Source of the DNA: Ustilago trichophora
Taxonomy: Eukaryota; Basidiomycota; Ustilaginomycetes; Ustilaginales; Ustilaginaceae
Direction: 5' to 3'
Length of the DNA: 64,000 bases
Assembly (NCBI GenBank): GCA_900323505.1
Contig: OOIN01000040.1
Coordinates: 124,001 to 188,000, forward strand
The translations under genes and the position numbers were made by a program. This document shows positions 45,301 to 54,428 of the stretch, piece after piece (within the stretch, counting starts at the first letter, position 1; each line of letters opens with the position of its first letter). Under the pieces are notes generated by a model, which saw only the letters and a program-made list of their open reading frames with translations, searched no databases and was not told the origin of the DNA.

Positions 45301-46298
45301 GAAGCAAGGAGGTAGAGAGAGCAATCGGAGACGGTCTCGTAAGCGATAGCACGAGCTGCCCTAGCGTGCAGTCTTGATCTGATGCGGCCTGATTGCAGAA
45401 TTAGACGCCTGCACTTTGTGACTAGGGTGTCGGGCTTGGGCGGTTTGGTGGCTTGAAGCGACTGTCGAAGGGCGAAGCTCTGGTGCCGCAATGACTCGAG
45501 TGCAGCGACGGACGCTTTGAGATGGTCGTGTGTCTGAGTCGAGGTTGGCGAGACGTGCTGCAGAGGTAGTTGAGGCAATGCCTCTTGCTCCTCAAGAAGA
45601 CTTTTTGCGTCGTGGTGGAGGAGAGAATTGGAGCGAGGATGGTAGATGAGGTGGTGCGGTGGATCGTAGTGGTGCCGCAAGAAAGTGAACTCGGTTTCAT
45701 CATGGTTGGGAACGTGCTGCGGGTGATTGCGATCGTCGTGGGCTGTGGCAAGTTGTTGTGTAGCAGCCGCTGCAGCCGAGACGGCGCTTGTTGGTGCAAG
45801 CGACGACTTGGATCGAGTTGTTCTGGTGAGAATTGATGGTGCTGAGCTCGAGCCATGTGCAAGATCGAGACAGGAGGGTGGATAGAGGAAGGAGAGGTGA
45901 TGCGAGATTGTTGGTGGAAGAATGGCATCTCGAGAGAAGCTGCGTCGTTTTTCTTTGCTGCTGCAAAGCGATGGAGATTCCGGGCGTGTCTGTGATGTAG
46001 ATGCGTATGCAAATGATGTGGTTGGTGCTGCTGTTGATGTTGATGGTGATATTGATGGTGATGGTGATATGGATGGAGGCGATGGCAAAGGCCGTGAGCG
46101 TATTGGCGGAGGCGACGGCGACGGCGACGGCGACGGCGATGTCGATGGCAAAGACGATGGAGCCGAGCTAGAGGATGGTAGTCTAGACGGACCAGCGACG
46201 TTGGAAAGGGCTACCTTTGCACGTGGCGTGTGACGAGACTGACGTGCTCGGTGACTGGACGCATCGGCTGCGCTGGAGAGGAAGCGCTTGTGACGCAT
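42381..46298 (-). CDS. Large PPR-like, probably mitochondrial, protein
   Basis: A 1305-residue single-exon protein. The frame opens further upstream only at a TTG codon, so the first ATG is at 46298 (MRHKRFLSSAADASSHRA), which begins a basic, Ser/Ala-rich, presequence-like N-terminus. Residues about 20-160 are Ser-Pro-rich. Most of the rest is helical with Arg/Leu-rich pairs. One pentatricopeptide-like unit is readable at about 650-720: VVYNQLIHYALSVLKSPAICK, then PLEPDAVTFNTILRQA. A similar helix pair is NPHVLTATLNLAAKAGKTGL. PPR proteins bind organellar RNA and act in processing, stability or translation. The copy number of repeats is unclear by eye and no partner can be named. Ala/Gln-coding triplet runs lie near 44004-44060. 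Identification rests on the few clear repeats. Confidence 0.6.
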   Translation of the reverse strand: MRHKRFLSSAADASSHRARQSRHTPRAKVALSNVAGPSRLPSSSSAPSSLPSTSPSPSPSPSPPPIRSRPLPSPPSISPSPSISPSTSTAAPTTSFAYASTSQTRPESPSLCSSKEKRRSFSRDAILPPTISHHLSFLYPPSCLDLAHGSSSAPSILTRTTRSKSSLAPTSAVSAAAAATQQLATAHDDRNHPQHVPNHDETEFTFLRHHYDPPHHLIYHPRSNSLLHHDAKSLLEEQEALPQLPLQHVSPTSTQTHDHLKASVAALESLRHQSFALRQSLQATKPPKPDTLVTKCRRLILQSGRIRSRLHARAARAIAYETVSDCSLYLLASGQSVLAANIVRHLLVKLGWNPRSVSDLEFSLSSDSAIPVADGSSSNVAVSTARPTAGTRLVLITQQVISLLTLAPSTTSSRPTRRFESQQHLDAATSLVSAMHLAQMPRATASQTALIRAMIASGQAQLAVQTFAAEVRAWWAAHKEARRLRSPMRHQAALVVEMGKPSSQALREVTRALQHLEELLPRIRPDLLADLPQRERQALSAKRSEYADALVDLIRLVRGGRLPLPPTPSTPQITWILSACCRFESTVLLNEPIATNAAMPGSFDVAEKRRMHGAAEVIRYYLREYMQSLPDGQTRSAGNLLFEGNPVIRPTLGIVVYNQLIHYALSVLKSPAICKQVFEHMTRLRQPPLEPDAVTFNTILRQATTQRYQGLARAVLITKQSQDGAAEQSISHESVLADQSSSSKGKATAAASLSPEAAAAAAAAVASGVEPPPIRPMIQQIDTAIAKADSYRLVSLLQYVTASGLFLRRYRHEPGHAGVKELVMRIYPALNTARFARRPTADSLSPPNPSQQQMSDRRLRPKANQASRHAILNPHVLTATLNLAAKAGKTGLALRIWRLIKRTSLQSALQSPTNDVAKTPWKVPVEAATILMQVLASEAARMPKVKHALPSRRLRPSLSASRFTTRRSTQSMAHREYARGWNIVASLRGRSYIGRSRSVGRSFNGAGDLGEGLRWRAAQLLAKREYAFLVHHWQLSQRLSNWRRKRLEGWMQPGGRIEAKMVSPKRALLGLVGEDADVQPDSRFYDPLLDMFGRRPGMVQRSRRHLTRSEVLSQLRRGYMQALERRSSSSREEPVSAIADSGDTAGRSERASSSDMDRHNTASPLQSTATPTSDHPSPILMPLQTLTTSQLLHIAVSRITTNSRGRSTSRSPVDPFLLHLLLDMEALALDIPVGYRWILAHCSLAAQGPKGLWAGAVPELLQNDSPRRSRNAAGAFSPFRGARVKSVGLVARRPNTAAPGKETQK

Positions 46299-47129
46299 GA
46301 GCAGATCATCTGCCAAGGACGAGAGCAGGCGTCACGCTCTCAGTCCCGGTTGCGATGATGGATTGGGCTAGAGGGGGTGAAAAAGTGTGCTACCTGATGT
46401 AATGCATGAGAGTTGGATGTAGAGTCGCGGCCTGGTTGTGTCAGGATCCGCAAGGCTGAGAACAAGGATCAAGAGGTGCTGAGCTGATGAGAGCAGAGTG
46501 GTCTGCTTGTTCAAGCGTCGAGCGAAGGAAACTTAAGAGTCGGCGTGGTTGTACTCAGAGATGGAAGAAGAGGAAGCGCTGGTTGGACAACGCCCAGCCA
46601 ATGTTCGATTGTGTATGTGTGTGCGTATGTGCTCCGATTGAGAGACCTTGCGACGCTAAACAGATGCTGACCCGAAGACGCTTGGCAGGTGAAGAAAGGA
46701 TGTGTTGGGGTTGTGTGATGGTCGCCCTTGGGATGCTGTGATGTAGGTGGTGATCACTTGACAGCTTAGGCAAAAGAAGGATGGTTGATTGGCTGGCTGG
46801 CTGGTTGGCTATGCCCGGCTTTCTTGAGAGTCACACGCTCTTTACGGCTTGAGAAGCACTCAAAATTGGGAAAAAAAGTTGCGACTGATTCTCGACTTCT
46901 TCTTGGATCCGACCCTGTCGCTGTGCCCTGTGTCCAAGCCCACCCGAGCAGAGACAGAGGCAGAGACAGCTACAGTAGCTAGCTTACCAAGAGCCACACA
47001 CAAAAATTGACCGAATTCCGTTCCTCTCGCGGCTAGACTTGCTATTCCCGACCTAACAAAATCAGCCGTCGAACGCAGCAACAATTGTCACTATACATAA
47101 TTGCTATTACAGAACCTCATATCATCTGC
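46299..47129. other. Intergenic region PPR-like gene to tRNA-Ala
   Basis: About 830 bases. Upstream of the PPR-like ATG the minus strand reads CTTGGCAG|ATGATC, a possible acceptor for a 5'-leader intron; no coding first exon could be joined in frame. GTGT runs occur near 46612-46628, and TACAGTA near 46971. Nothing else is recognised. Confidence 0.45.
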
Positions 47130-47214
47130 GGGGGTTTAGCTCAGTTGGTAGAGCGTTCGCTTAGCATCTTGTCTAAATTGCGAAAGGTCGCGTGTTCGAC
47201 TCATGCAGTCTCCA
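47130..47214 (+). tRNA. tRNA-Ala (anticodon AGC) with 12-base intron
   Basis: All arms fold. The acceptor GGGGGTT pairs with AGTCTCC (47207-47213) with discriminator A. The D arm is GCTC...GAGC. The anticodon stem TTCGC/GCGAA encloses loop TTAGCAT with anticodon AGC at 47163-47165. A 12-base intron (47167-47178) sits at the canonical 37/38 site, and the T arm GCGTG/CATGC encloses TTCGACT. The acceptor has the G3-U70 wobble that marks tRNA-Ala for alanyl-tRNA synthetase, plus further wobbles at pairs 5-68 and 6-67. A T-rich stretch at 47222-47234 fits a Pol III terminator. AGC would be modified to IGC to read GCU/GCC/GCA codons. Confidence 0.95.
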
Positions 47215-47878
47215 CTCTCTCTCTTTATTTTTTTGCCATTTTTATCCTGGTTTTGAAGGCTTCTTTTTTGGACCTCTTTTCCTTTTTTTCATTTCGTTTT
47301 GGCCAATGTCGTGCAGAAGCGCGTTGAGACTACTTGTAAAAAATTTCACACTTGGCTGCAGCTCAAAGCCAAAATTTCGCTTTGCTCTCTCTGGCCGTAA
47401 AATTTTCAGAATTTCTGGCCCTTTTTCCCTTTTTTTTTTTCCTTTTTTTTTTGGCGTCGCCACACGACCAATGCTCACGACTTTAAGAGACGGCAAGTGA
47501 GAGGCGGACAGGCGGCGGGTGAGCAACTGTGCGAAAAGGGTCCTCTCAACCTTTTTTTTTTTTCCTTTCTTTTTTAGGCTCGTCTTACTCCACTCTTGCG
47601 CGATGGCTGCTCCACTGCCTTGCTGTCCCATGCACCCTGGAGGCTCGACAAAAATTTCGTATCCGTCAACATTTTTCACTTTTTCTTCTTCTGCTTTTGC
47701 TTTCTGCTTCTTCTCGTTTCAGGGCAGCGTGCACTATTCGACGCTCAACTCTGAGTTAGTCTTCAAGCGACCGTCCAACTCGATCCACATTCCCTCCTTC
47801 CTTCTCACCAACCCACCCATCCATTCTTCGTGCAACCCTTTCCCTCCCTGCTCGAAGTTTCTTTTCATCCTCTCACCC

Positions 47879-47917
<39 letters not shown>

Positions 47918-47948
47918 TCTATATTTCCCCCCCGCTTCAATAATCAAG
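47215..47948. other. tRNA 3' flank and NSR1-like gene promoter
   Basis: About 730 bases with many T runs on the plus strand (47222, 47262, 47430-47452, 47551-47573) and a CA microsatellite just before the ATG at 47949. A 160-residue plus-strand frame here is low-complexity Ser/Phe/Pro and is not called. Confidence 0.5.
47882..47911. repeat. CA dinucleotide microsatellite
   Basis: About 15 CA units in the 5' leader of the NSR1-like gene, roughly 40 bases upstream of the ATG. Confidence 0.9.
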
Positions 47949-49349
47949 ATGGGCAAGAAAGACAAGTCTACCAAGGTCGCCGCCGCCGCCCCCGTGGTTG
48001 ACGCCAAGAAGGACAAGAAGGACAAGAAGGACAAGAAGGCCGCCGCCAAGTCTGTCGAGGAGCCCAAAACCAACGGTGTCGAAAAGAAGGACAAGAAGGA
48101 CAAGAAGTCCAAGAAGGCTCCTACCCCCGAGCCCGAGTCTGACTCTTCCGACTCTTCTGACTCCAGCGATGACGACGACGAGGAAGAGAAGAAGGACTCG
48201 TCTTCCTCCTCTGACTCTGACTCTGACTCTTCCTCGGACTCGGACTCGGACTCGTCTGACTCCAGTGACGACGACGAGGAGAAGGCCGCTGAGCCCAAGA
48301 CCAACGGCAAGGCTGCTGCTGAGCCCAGCTCGTCGTCGTCGTCGTCTGACTCTTCCGACTCGTCCGACTCTGACTCTTCCTCCGACTCGGACTCGGACTC
48401 CTCCGACTCTTCCGATGACGAGGAGGCCAAGCCCGCTGCCGAGGCTGACTCCAAGAAGCGCAAGGCTGAGGAGGACGCTCCCGTCGCTAAGAAGGCCAAG
48501 ACCGAGGAGGCCGTCGCTGCTGCCCCCGCCGAGCTCGCCGAGGGCGAGACCAACCAGATCTGGGTCGGCCAGCTCTCGTGGAACGTCGACAATGACTGGC
48601 TCAAGTCCGAGATGGAGGCCTTTGGTGAAGTCACCTCGGCTCGCGTTCAGCTCGACCGCACTTCCGGCAAGAGCCGTGGTTTCGGCTACGTCGACTTTGC
48701 CACCGCCGCTGCTGCCAAGAAGGCTTTCGAGGAGGGTCAAGGCAAGGAGGTCGACGGCCGTGCCATCCGCATTGACCTTTCCACCCCCAAGGGCGATGTC
48801 ACCGAGAACCGCGCCAAGAAGTTCAACGACCAGCGATCCGCTCCTTCCTCCACTCTCTTCATCGGCAACCTCTCGTTCGACATTAGCGAGGACGATGTCT
48901 GGAACGCCTTCTCCGAGCACGGTGAGGTTTCCGGGGTTCGTCTCCCCAAGGACCCCGACTCGGGCCGTCCCAAGGGCTTCGGTTACGTCGAGTTTGCTTC
49001 CCAGGAGAGCGCCCAGTCTGCTATCGATGCCATGACTGGTCAGGAGCTCGCTGGCCGTCCTCTTCGTCTTGACTTCTCCACACCACGAGACCGCCCCGAG
49101 GGTGGTGCTGGTGGCCGTGGTGGCGGACGAGGCGGTGGATTCGGTGGCCGCGGTGGCGGAGGCCGTGGTGGCGGATTCGGTGGTGGACGTGGTGGCGGAC
49201 GTGGTGGTGGACGTGGCGGCCGTGGTGGCTCCAGCGACGGTTCCTTCCGTGGTATGCCCCGAGGTGGCGGATGGGGTGCCCGTGGTGGCTCCGCACGCAC
49301 CGGCGGCGCTGCCGACTTCTCCGGCAAGAAGATGACCTTTGACGACTAA
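47949..49349 (+). CDS. NSR1: Nucleolin-like protein (NSR1/Gar2 type)
   Basis: A 466-residue single-exon protein with the classic nucleolin layout. A Lys-rich N-terminus with DKKDKK repeats precedes three acidic Ser/Asp tracts (about 59-160), typical CK2 targets. RRM1 (about 202-277) has QIWVGQLSWN and GKSRGFGYVDF; RRM2 (about 300-376) has LFIGNLSFD and GRPKGFGYVEF. A C-terminal RGG domain (about 385-450) is built of Gly-Gly-Arg-Gly repeats and ends KKMTFDD, a terminal motif shared with Nop-type proteins. Fungal Nsr1/Gar2 act in the nucleolus in 18S rRNA production and bind pre-rRNA and snoRNPs; the RGG Arg are usually methylated. Codon use is strongly biased to C-ending codons, as expected for high expression. 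The 501-codon frame on the other strand is a shadow of this bias. Confidence 0.93.
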   Translation: MGKKDKSTKVAAAAPVVDAKKDKKDKKDKKAAAKSVEEPKTNGVEKKDKKDKKSKKAPTPEPESDSSDSSDSSDDDDEEEKKDSSSSSDSDSDSSSDSDSDSSDSSDDDEEKAAEPKTNGKAAAEPSSSSSSSDSSDSSDSDSSSDSDSDSSDSSDDEEAKPAAEADSKKRKAEEDAPVAKKAKTEEAVAAAPAELAEGETNQIWVGQLSWNVDNDWLKSEMEAFGEVTSARVQLDRTSGKSRGFGYVDFATAAAAKKAFEEGQGKEVDGRAIRIDLSTPKGDVTENRAKKFNDQRSAPSSTLFIGNLSFDISEDDVWNAFSEHGEVSGVRLPKDPDSGRPKGFGYVEFASQESAQSAIDAMTGQELAGRPLRLDFSTPRDRPEGGAGGRGGGRGGGFGGRGGGGRGGGFGGGRGGGRGGGRGGRGGSSDGSFRGMPRGGGWGARGGSARTGGAADFSGKKMTFDD

Positions 49350-50193
49350 ACTTGTCTTCCTCATCTCTCTTACTTCTACTGGCGTAAAGGATACCCTCAC
49401 ACACATACTCACGTTCGCGTCTACTAAAGACGCAACGACCAAAAGCGCCCATCCTCATCGATTCAAACCCTCTCTTTATCTCTAATTTCCAGGGTCTTTG
49501 GAGCAAAGGGATGCATCCTCTTACCGCACTTCTACCCACCGTTCGTTCAAGTGTCTTGACTCTCGTCCTTGTTCTTACATCTGTACATCCTTCCCTTTTT
49601 GAGGGCCACATTGTAAATTTTCCTCTCCCTCCGTAGCTTCTTTTGCTCTGTTCTGTCCTCATGCTGTTCGGTTGGGCCCTCGCAGCATAATGTCTCTGTT
49701 CCCACATCATGGCGCAATGATGGGGTCTTGATAGGGGATTTTCTGTTTATGCACAGCAATATCAGCACGGCTTCTTGTCTCCATTCCTCTCCTATTGTGT
49801 ACCGTACCGTAGATGACCTTCTCTTTCGAGAGTGTATGATCACCGTCAAAAAAATTGGTGAGGAGACCACCCAAAACTCTTGAGCAAGTTGTTGGATTAC
49901 AAAACGTAACAAAGTGTGCGAAAAAAAATAACCGGACATATCTGAGTGTGACGTGATGCCTGCGATCTGAATCCGGTTCAAAGAGTGCGTTGTATTGCCG
50001 AGGTTGTGTCGTGTGGTTAACGATTAGCCCAAAGAGAAGGCGATCGCTCACCCGCACGGCCCCTCATCTCTATGGAAGCCCCAACGCTTTGATGACAACT
50101 TTCTTCTTTTCTTCATCGTTCACAAGATACCTGGTGTGAGCATCTTCTTTCGAGATTCATCTCCCTTTCTTCCATTGACCTGCATCGCATTGC
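49350..50193. other. Intergenic region NSR1-like to NADH pyrophosphatase gene
   Basis: About 840 bases: NSR1-like 3' UTR and the promoter of the following gene. No RNA gene or conserved element is recognised. Confidence 0.5.
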
Positions 50194-51870
50194 ATGTCTC
50201 TCCTCCGCCAGACCGCTCGTCACCTCTCTGCCGCACGATCGATCCATCAAGGCCCTCTCCGTTTCGCTTGCTTCTCAACCTTGACCTCTACAAGACACGG
50301 CACGTTTTCCAACCCGCCTCGTCCTTCGTTGTTCACTGGCAAAATGACATCCTCCCCCGTCCCTACCAAGCACAACGCTGCCGGATCCTTCCCGAGCTTT
50401 ACCACCGTCAACTTTTACGCCGGATCCAAACTCAACCGTCTTTCATGGCTGCGTACCTCGACCGAGTTTCTTAACTCTACCATTGCCTCCCCTAGCACCC
50501 GCTTTGTTTTGCTCAAGCACAACAACCCTCTCTGTCACTCTGGTGGGGGGGAGAAGGAAGGCTCTCTAGCTACGCTTTCTTGGGATGAAGTCAAGCCGTA
50601 CATTCTCGAGAACGTGAAGCTGTCCGGTGGAGTTCAGGCCGACAACGAGGCGCGGGAGGAGGTGCTGGTCTTCGGGCCTCAAGCGTATGGGCTGCAACAG
50701 GAAAAAAGCGGCGATGACAAGGCGGACAAGGAATTCAGCAGAGCCACAGATGGTGTAGGTCCGAGTCGATTGGCTCTCGTTTTTCTTGGTATCGATGAGT
50801 CGAAGCTCAGTTCGACCTCTTTACCCGGAGAAATGGCCAAGGATTCTAGCAAGCAAACGGAAGCTGCCAATGACAAAGCTCCTCCAGCAGGAGTTCCTTA
50901 TTTCGCTCTTTCGCTCACCTACAAACCGCCTTTTCTCAAACCCGACGAATCTGCCCCCATGCAATCACTGCTTGAAAAGCTCGAAGCAGAGGAGAAATAC
51001 GACTTTCTTGACCTTCGAGCATCCTCCCGTGCCTCGACCTGGCCCATGGAAGATGCGGCGATCGTAGCCCAGTCTAAATCGCTGTTGGACTGGAATGAAC
51101 GTCATCAGTACTGTCCCGGATGTTCTCGTCAGCAGTATTCTCTCTGGGCAGGATACAAACGTGGCTGTTCCTCCTCTCTCTCCATCGCCTCTTCCGGCAA
51201 CACCTTTTCCAAAGCCTTCCTATCCAACGGCAATCATTCCTCTTTCCATGACGACGGCAAAGGCATCTGTCCATCCACCCAAATCCTCTCCAACTTCCAC
51301 TACCCGCGCACGGACCCTGTCATCATTATGGCCATTATCTCGCCCGATGGTGAAAAAGTCTTGCTCGGTCGTCAAAAGAAGTGGCCTTCTGGATTCTACT
51401 CTTGCTTGGCGGGATTCTGTGAACCTGGAGAAAGTTTTGAAGAAGCAGTACGTCGTGAGGTTCTCGAAGAATCGGGCATTCCAGTGGATGCGGTGATTTA
51501 TCACTCTTCCCAACCTTGGCCGTATCCGACCAACCTCATGGCAGGGTTTTATGGAATTGCAAAGACGGACGATGAAAAAGCGATCAGGTTGGATCTGGAT
51601 AACGAGCTGGAAGATGCAAGGTTTTACACGAGACAGCAGATTCTTGACGTGATTGATAGGAAAAAGGATAGTCACTTTACTAGGGCCGAGCTGGAAAAAA
51701 TGGATAAAGAACATGCAGATAGTGATGGCGAAGGAAACAAGGACAAGGAAATGGTGCAGATCAGGTTGCCCCCAGAGACGGCTATCGCAAGAGTGTTGGT
51801 CGAGGCGTGGGCAAAAGGTCATGCTGTTCTACCTACCCATATGGATAGCTTTCAAAAAACCCGCATGTAA
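50194..51870 (+). CDS. NPY1: NADH pyrophosphatase (NUDT12/Npy1-type Nudix hydrolase)
   Basis: A 558-residue single-exon protein. The N-terminal NUDIX-like domain includes SWLRTSTEFLNSTIASPSTR and FLGIDESKLSS. A zinc-ribbon-like segment carries CPGC in HQYCPGCSRQQYSLW; its second Cys pair is far apart (GYKRGC, then GICPSTQ) because of a Ser/Gly-rich insertion. YPRTDPVIIMAIISPDGEKV leads to the Nudix box GFCEPGESFEEAVRREVLEE followed by SGI (about 406-428), with the catalytic Glu residues intact. SQPWPYPTNLMAGFYG is the NADH-pyrophosphatase SQPWPFPxS signature. The enzyme splits NADH to NMNH and AMP, and can remove NAD caps from RNA in some homologues. Yeast Npy1 is peroxisomal; no PTS1 ends this protein (KTRM). 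The first 50 residues are Arg/Ser-rich, mitochondrial-like, and a second in-frame ATG is at 50344. Confidence 0.9.
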   Translation: MSLLRQTARHLSAARSIHQGPLRFACFSTLTSTRHGTFSNPPRPSLFTGKMTSSPVPTKHNAAGSFPSFTTVNFYAGSKLNRLSWLRTSTEFLNSTIASPSTRFVLLKHNNPLCHSGGGEKEGSLATLSWDEVKPYILENVKLSGGVQADNEAREEVLVFGPQAYGLQQEKSGDDKADKEFSRATDGVGPSRLALVFLGIDESKLSSTSLPGEMAKDSSKQTEAANDKAPPAGVPYFALSLTYKPPFLKPDESAPMQSLLEKLEAEEKYDFLDLRASSRASTWPMEDAAIVAQSKSLLDWNERHQYCPGCSRQQYSLWAGYKRGCSSSLSIASSGNTFSKAFLSNGNHSSFHDDGKGICPSTQILSNFHYPRTDPVIIMAIISPDGEKVLLGRQKKWPSGFYSCLAGFCEPGESFEEAVRREVLEESGIPVDAVIYHSSQPWPYPTNLMAGFYGIAKTDDEKAIRLDLDNELEDARFYTRQQILDVIDRKKDSHFTRAELEKMDKEHADSDGEGNKDKEMVQIRLPPETAIARVLVEAWAKGHAVLPTHMDSFQKTRM

Positions 51871-52214
51871 GACGAACTAGAACGGGTAAAACCATTCGCA
51901 TGGTTGTGGTAGATCCATCAGACTGAAATAGATTCCGAGTAGAACAAACAAACAACATTTGTGAAGTGAAATTTGCTGATGGGGACTCTATGTGAAAAAG
52001 AGTCAACGTCATGGTTAACTTACGAAAAAAAAACTTAGAATTGAGATGTGGTGGTACCTTTTGCGCGATACGTCTCTTTAATTTGTGGACAAGAATGATT
52101 AACGATGATACATTGCAAGACCAATGGTACAGTAGACAAGAAGAAAAAGACTGTATCACAAGGAAAAAAAACGAAAAGGTAACAAAGACCTCAAACATTC
52201 CACCTCATGCACGA
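51871..52214. other. Convergent 3' spacer
   Basis: The 344 bases between convergent NPY1-like and NEP1 genes, AT-rich with short A runs. No gene is seen. Confidence 0.55.
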
Positions 52215-53402
52215 TCATACGACTCCCCAAAAGTCCTCCAAAGCGCAACAGAATTTTCCACAAGCAACACTTGCACTGAGCGAGTATTCGCTAATGGAAA
52301 TCTTTTCATCCACCACACCATCTGCAAAGTTATCCTTTCCATGAGCCATCGCACCCACGAAAACTGCAATGCTGTGATTCTCCGGAATACTGGGGAGGTA
52401 ATTGCTCAATCTCTGTACGGGCGAGTCAAAGGATAGGGTAATTTTATGGGTGTTGGCAGGGAAATGATCCGTGACTGGATTCTTAATGACGCGCAAAAGT
52501 TTTTCAGACCCACCCATGGATCGAATACTCAACTTGTGCAACAGTTGAACCATCAATCCGCTAAAACGTTTAAAGGTACGCGGGATACGAACGTGCGGGT
52601 TGACTTCGATAAGGACGCCCTTGGCGGTGTGGATGTAGACTTGGAGCATGCCGGCTTTGTTGAGGGGCGAATCGAGGAGGGTGAGGAGACATTGGTGGGT
52701 GATATCGGGACGTGCTTCGGCAATATCTCGACCCATTTTGGCAAGGACTCGTTGATGATCATCGCAATTGAGTAGGGCGTACTTGTCACCACCGTCCTTG
52801 TTGTTTCTTCCACCACCACCGGAGGGTCCTCCACCGCGACTGGCGGATCCGGTGGACACCTTGTAGGTTTCCAAACAGGCCTGTTCGAGAACGACGATGA
52901 GTCGAGGGGTGTTTTCCTTCTCAGCAGCGGTTTTGGGTACTTTGGGCACTTGGGGTACGAGAGAGCTGTCTACGCGAGATCTCTTGGCACTGTTGGCCTT
53001 TGCCGCCGCTGATGCAGAGGTGGCAGCCGATGTAGAAGCGCCAGCAGATGAAGATGAGGCAGCATTAGCACCAGTACCAGTGGCCGAGGGGAGAGTTGTG
53101 ACAGGTTTGGGGGGGAGTGCATGTCTCATAGTGGTGGGAGCAGCCGTCTTGTTCGAGGAAGAAGTGGAGTTGGAGTTGGAAGAAGCAACCGATGCGGTGT
53201 CGCTGTGGTTGAGACGAGACGAGATGGAATCGATGGCAGATTCGGGACGGCTAGATTCGGCTGCCATGGATCGGGATGAGGGCGAGGTGGCACGAGGAGA
53301 GCTCGGAAGAGGTGCAATGGGTCGATAGGTAGTAGCGGGTGCGGATCGGGTCGTCATTCGGTCGTCTTCCGAATCGGAAGCTGCGGATGAAGCTGATGAC
53401 AT
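52215..53402 (-). CDS. EMG1: 18S rRNA pseudouridine methyltransferase Nep1/Emg1
   Basis: A 395-residue single-exon protein from the ATG at 53402; an ATG 11 codons upstream is less likely. Residues 1-165 are Ser/Ala/Thr-rich and disordered. The SPOUT methyltransferase domain spans about 166-395: [76 protein letters not shown] sequence with [20 protein letters not shown], and the C-terminal knot region [18 protein letters not shown] and [20 protein letters not shown] Gly/Asn/Lys loop interrupts the domain after YKV. Nep1 N1-methylates the pseudouridine at the hypermodified site of 18S rRNA and is essential for small-subunit assembly in yeast. The long N-terminal extension is absent from yeast Nep1 (252 residues). 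It shares a divergent promoter region with the MBP1-like gene. Confidence 0.95.
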   Translation of the reverse strand: MSSASSAASDSEDDRMTTRSAPATTYRPIAPLPSSPRATSPSSRSMAAESSRPESAIDSISSRLNHSDTASVASSNSNSTSSSNKTAAPTTMRHALPPKPVTTLPSATGTGANAASSSSAGASTSAATSASAAAKANSAKRSRVDSSLVPQVPKVPKTAAEKENTPRLIVVLEQACLETYKVSTGSASRGGGPSGGGGRNNKDGGDKYALLNCDDHQRVLAKMGRDIAEARPDITHQCLLTLLDSPLNKAGMLQVYIHTAKGVLIEVNPHVRIPRTFKRFSGLMVQLLHKLSIRSMGGSEKLLRVIKNPVTDHFPANTHKITLSFDSPVQRLSNYLPSIPENHSIAVFVGAMAHGKDNFADGVVDEKISISEYSLSASVACGKFCCALEDFWGVV

Positions 53403-53694
53403 GGTTGATATCAAGACGAGGTCGATGCGGAACAATCACAAATGACCTCGATATGTCTGGGTTGTGGCGCCGCAATTAAAGGAGGAATATGGATTCGTTT
53501 GTGGGATCTGTGGTTTTGTATGCTTTCACAAAGCTTTCAGAATGGGAGAGGGAAAGGTGTGATGGTTGTTGATGGTCAAGAGAATGTGTGATTGCCGGTT
53601 GAACAAGGACAAGGACAAGGCTGAAGACAACAAAGGATCTTGTCCTATCCAATCCAATCAATCACTGCACATACTGTATACACTACACACAAAT

Positions 53695-53719
<25 letters not shown>
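53695..53719. repeat. TC dinucleotide microsatellite
   Basis: A perfect TC run of about 12 units between NEP1 and the MBP1-like gene, followed by an imperfect TCTG tail. Confidence 0.85.
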
Positions 53720-53725
<6 letters not shown>

Positions 53726-54005
53726 GTCTCTTTCTCTCTCTGTGCTCTACCATGCGACCCTGAAATAAATAATAAAAAAAAGTCCAAAATTTCTTTTCTT
53801 CGCGAAGAAAAATTGCTTTCTGCGTGAGAGCCCATGTCAGCCGAGCGGGTCAAGATGAACAAAACAAAAAAGAAAAGAGAAAAAAAAAACGTCTAAAATC
53901 AAGTCCCAGCTGCAACAGCCGTAGAAAATACCGGCCGGGTGCATATACACCTTGTTCACTTTTTCAAGTAAAGATGTTAGGTTGAAAAATAGAGGAAACG
54001 TGAGA

Positions 54006-54062
54006 CGCGAAACGAAACCAACACTCGGCCGCATCTTGGCCTTACAAAGTCGCGTCACGAAA
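54006..54062. promoter_or_regulatory. Two SCB-like sites (CGCGAAA, CACGAAA)
   Basis: CGCGAAA at 54006-54012 and CACGAAA at 54056-54062 match the CRCGAAA cell-cycle box bound by Swi4/Mbp1-type APSES factors in yeast. They sit upstream of the gene for such a factor, which suggests self-regulation. Sites this short also occur by chance. Confidence 0.35.
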
Positions 54063-54428
54063 AGTTGCAAGCGACTCGAACTGCCATTTAACACCACGGA
54101 CAGCTAACCACGTTACTGTAACTTGCGAGCACAGAGAACAGAGGACAAGAGAAAGAGCAAACAGTGACACTCCCCCATCCATTCACTCAACCACCAGAGA
54201 TATCGTATCCAACACTTTCAGAGAGACTCGATTGGCCAGCGTCTGCTCCTCTTTCACCATCTCACACACTCTCTCTCTTTGACGCACTCGATCATCTTCT
54301 ATTCGACAGCACTTAAAGCAGCACATCCATCTCAAAATTACTAAAGCACACCGCACCAGGTGTAGCCAGCACGCTCTGACCATCCTCCAACCTCTTCTCA
54401 TCATCCTCGGCTGCTGCTGCGTACCACC

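Larger units (their letters stand above)
53403..54428. promoter_or_regulatory. Divergent promoter between NEP1 and the MBP1-like gene
   Basis: About 1.03 kb. It holds ATACTGTATAC near 53671, a TC microsatellite (53695-53719), a T/A-rich stretch near 53760-53820, and two SCB-like CRCGAAA sites (54006-54012 and 54056-54062), 370-420 bases upstream of the MBP1-like ATG. GTTACTGTAAC, a perfect palindrome, lies near 54113. Confidence 0.45.

Noticed and set aside
46299..46420. A coding first exon for the PPR-like protein spliced at TTGGCAG|ATG
   Set aside because: The acceptor looks plausible, but no upstream ATG joined in the correct phase without a stop; at most a 5'-leader intron.
47937..49442. 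501-codon minus-strand frame opposite the NSR1-like gene
   Set aside because: It mirrors the Ser/Asp and Arg/Gly repeats and C-ending codons of the real gene; no family signature is present.
51871..51912. Stop-codon readthrough adding a peroxisomal signal to the NADH pyrophosphatase (known for some smut enzymes)
   Set aside because: The readthrough tail (DELERVKPFAWLW) does not end in a PTS1-type tripeptide.
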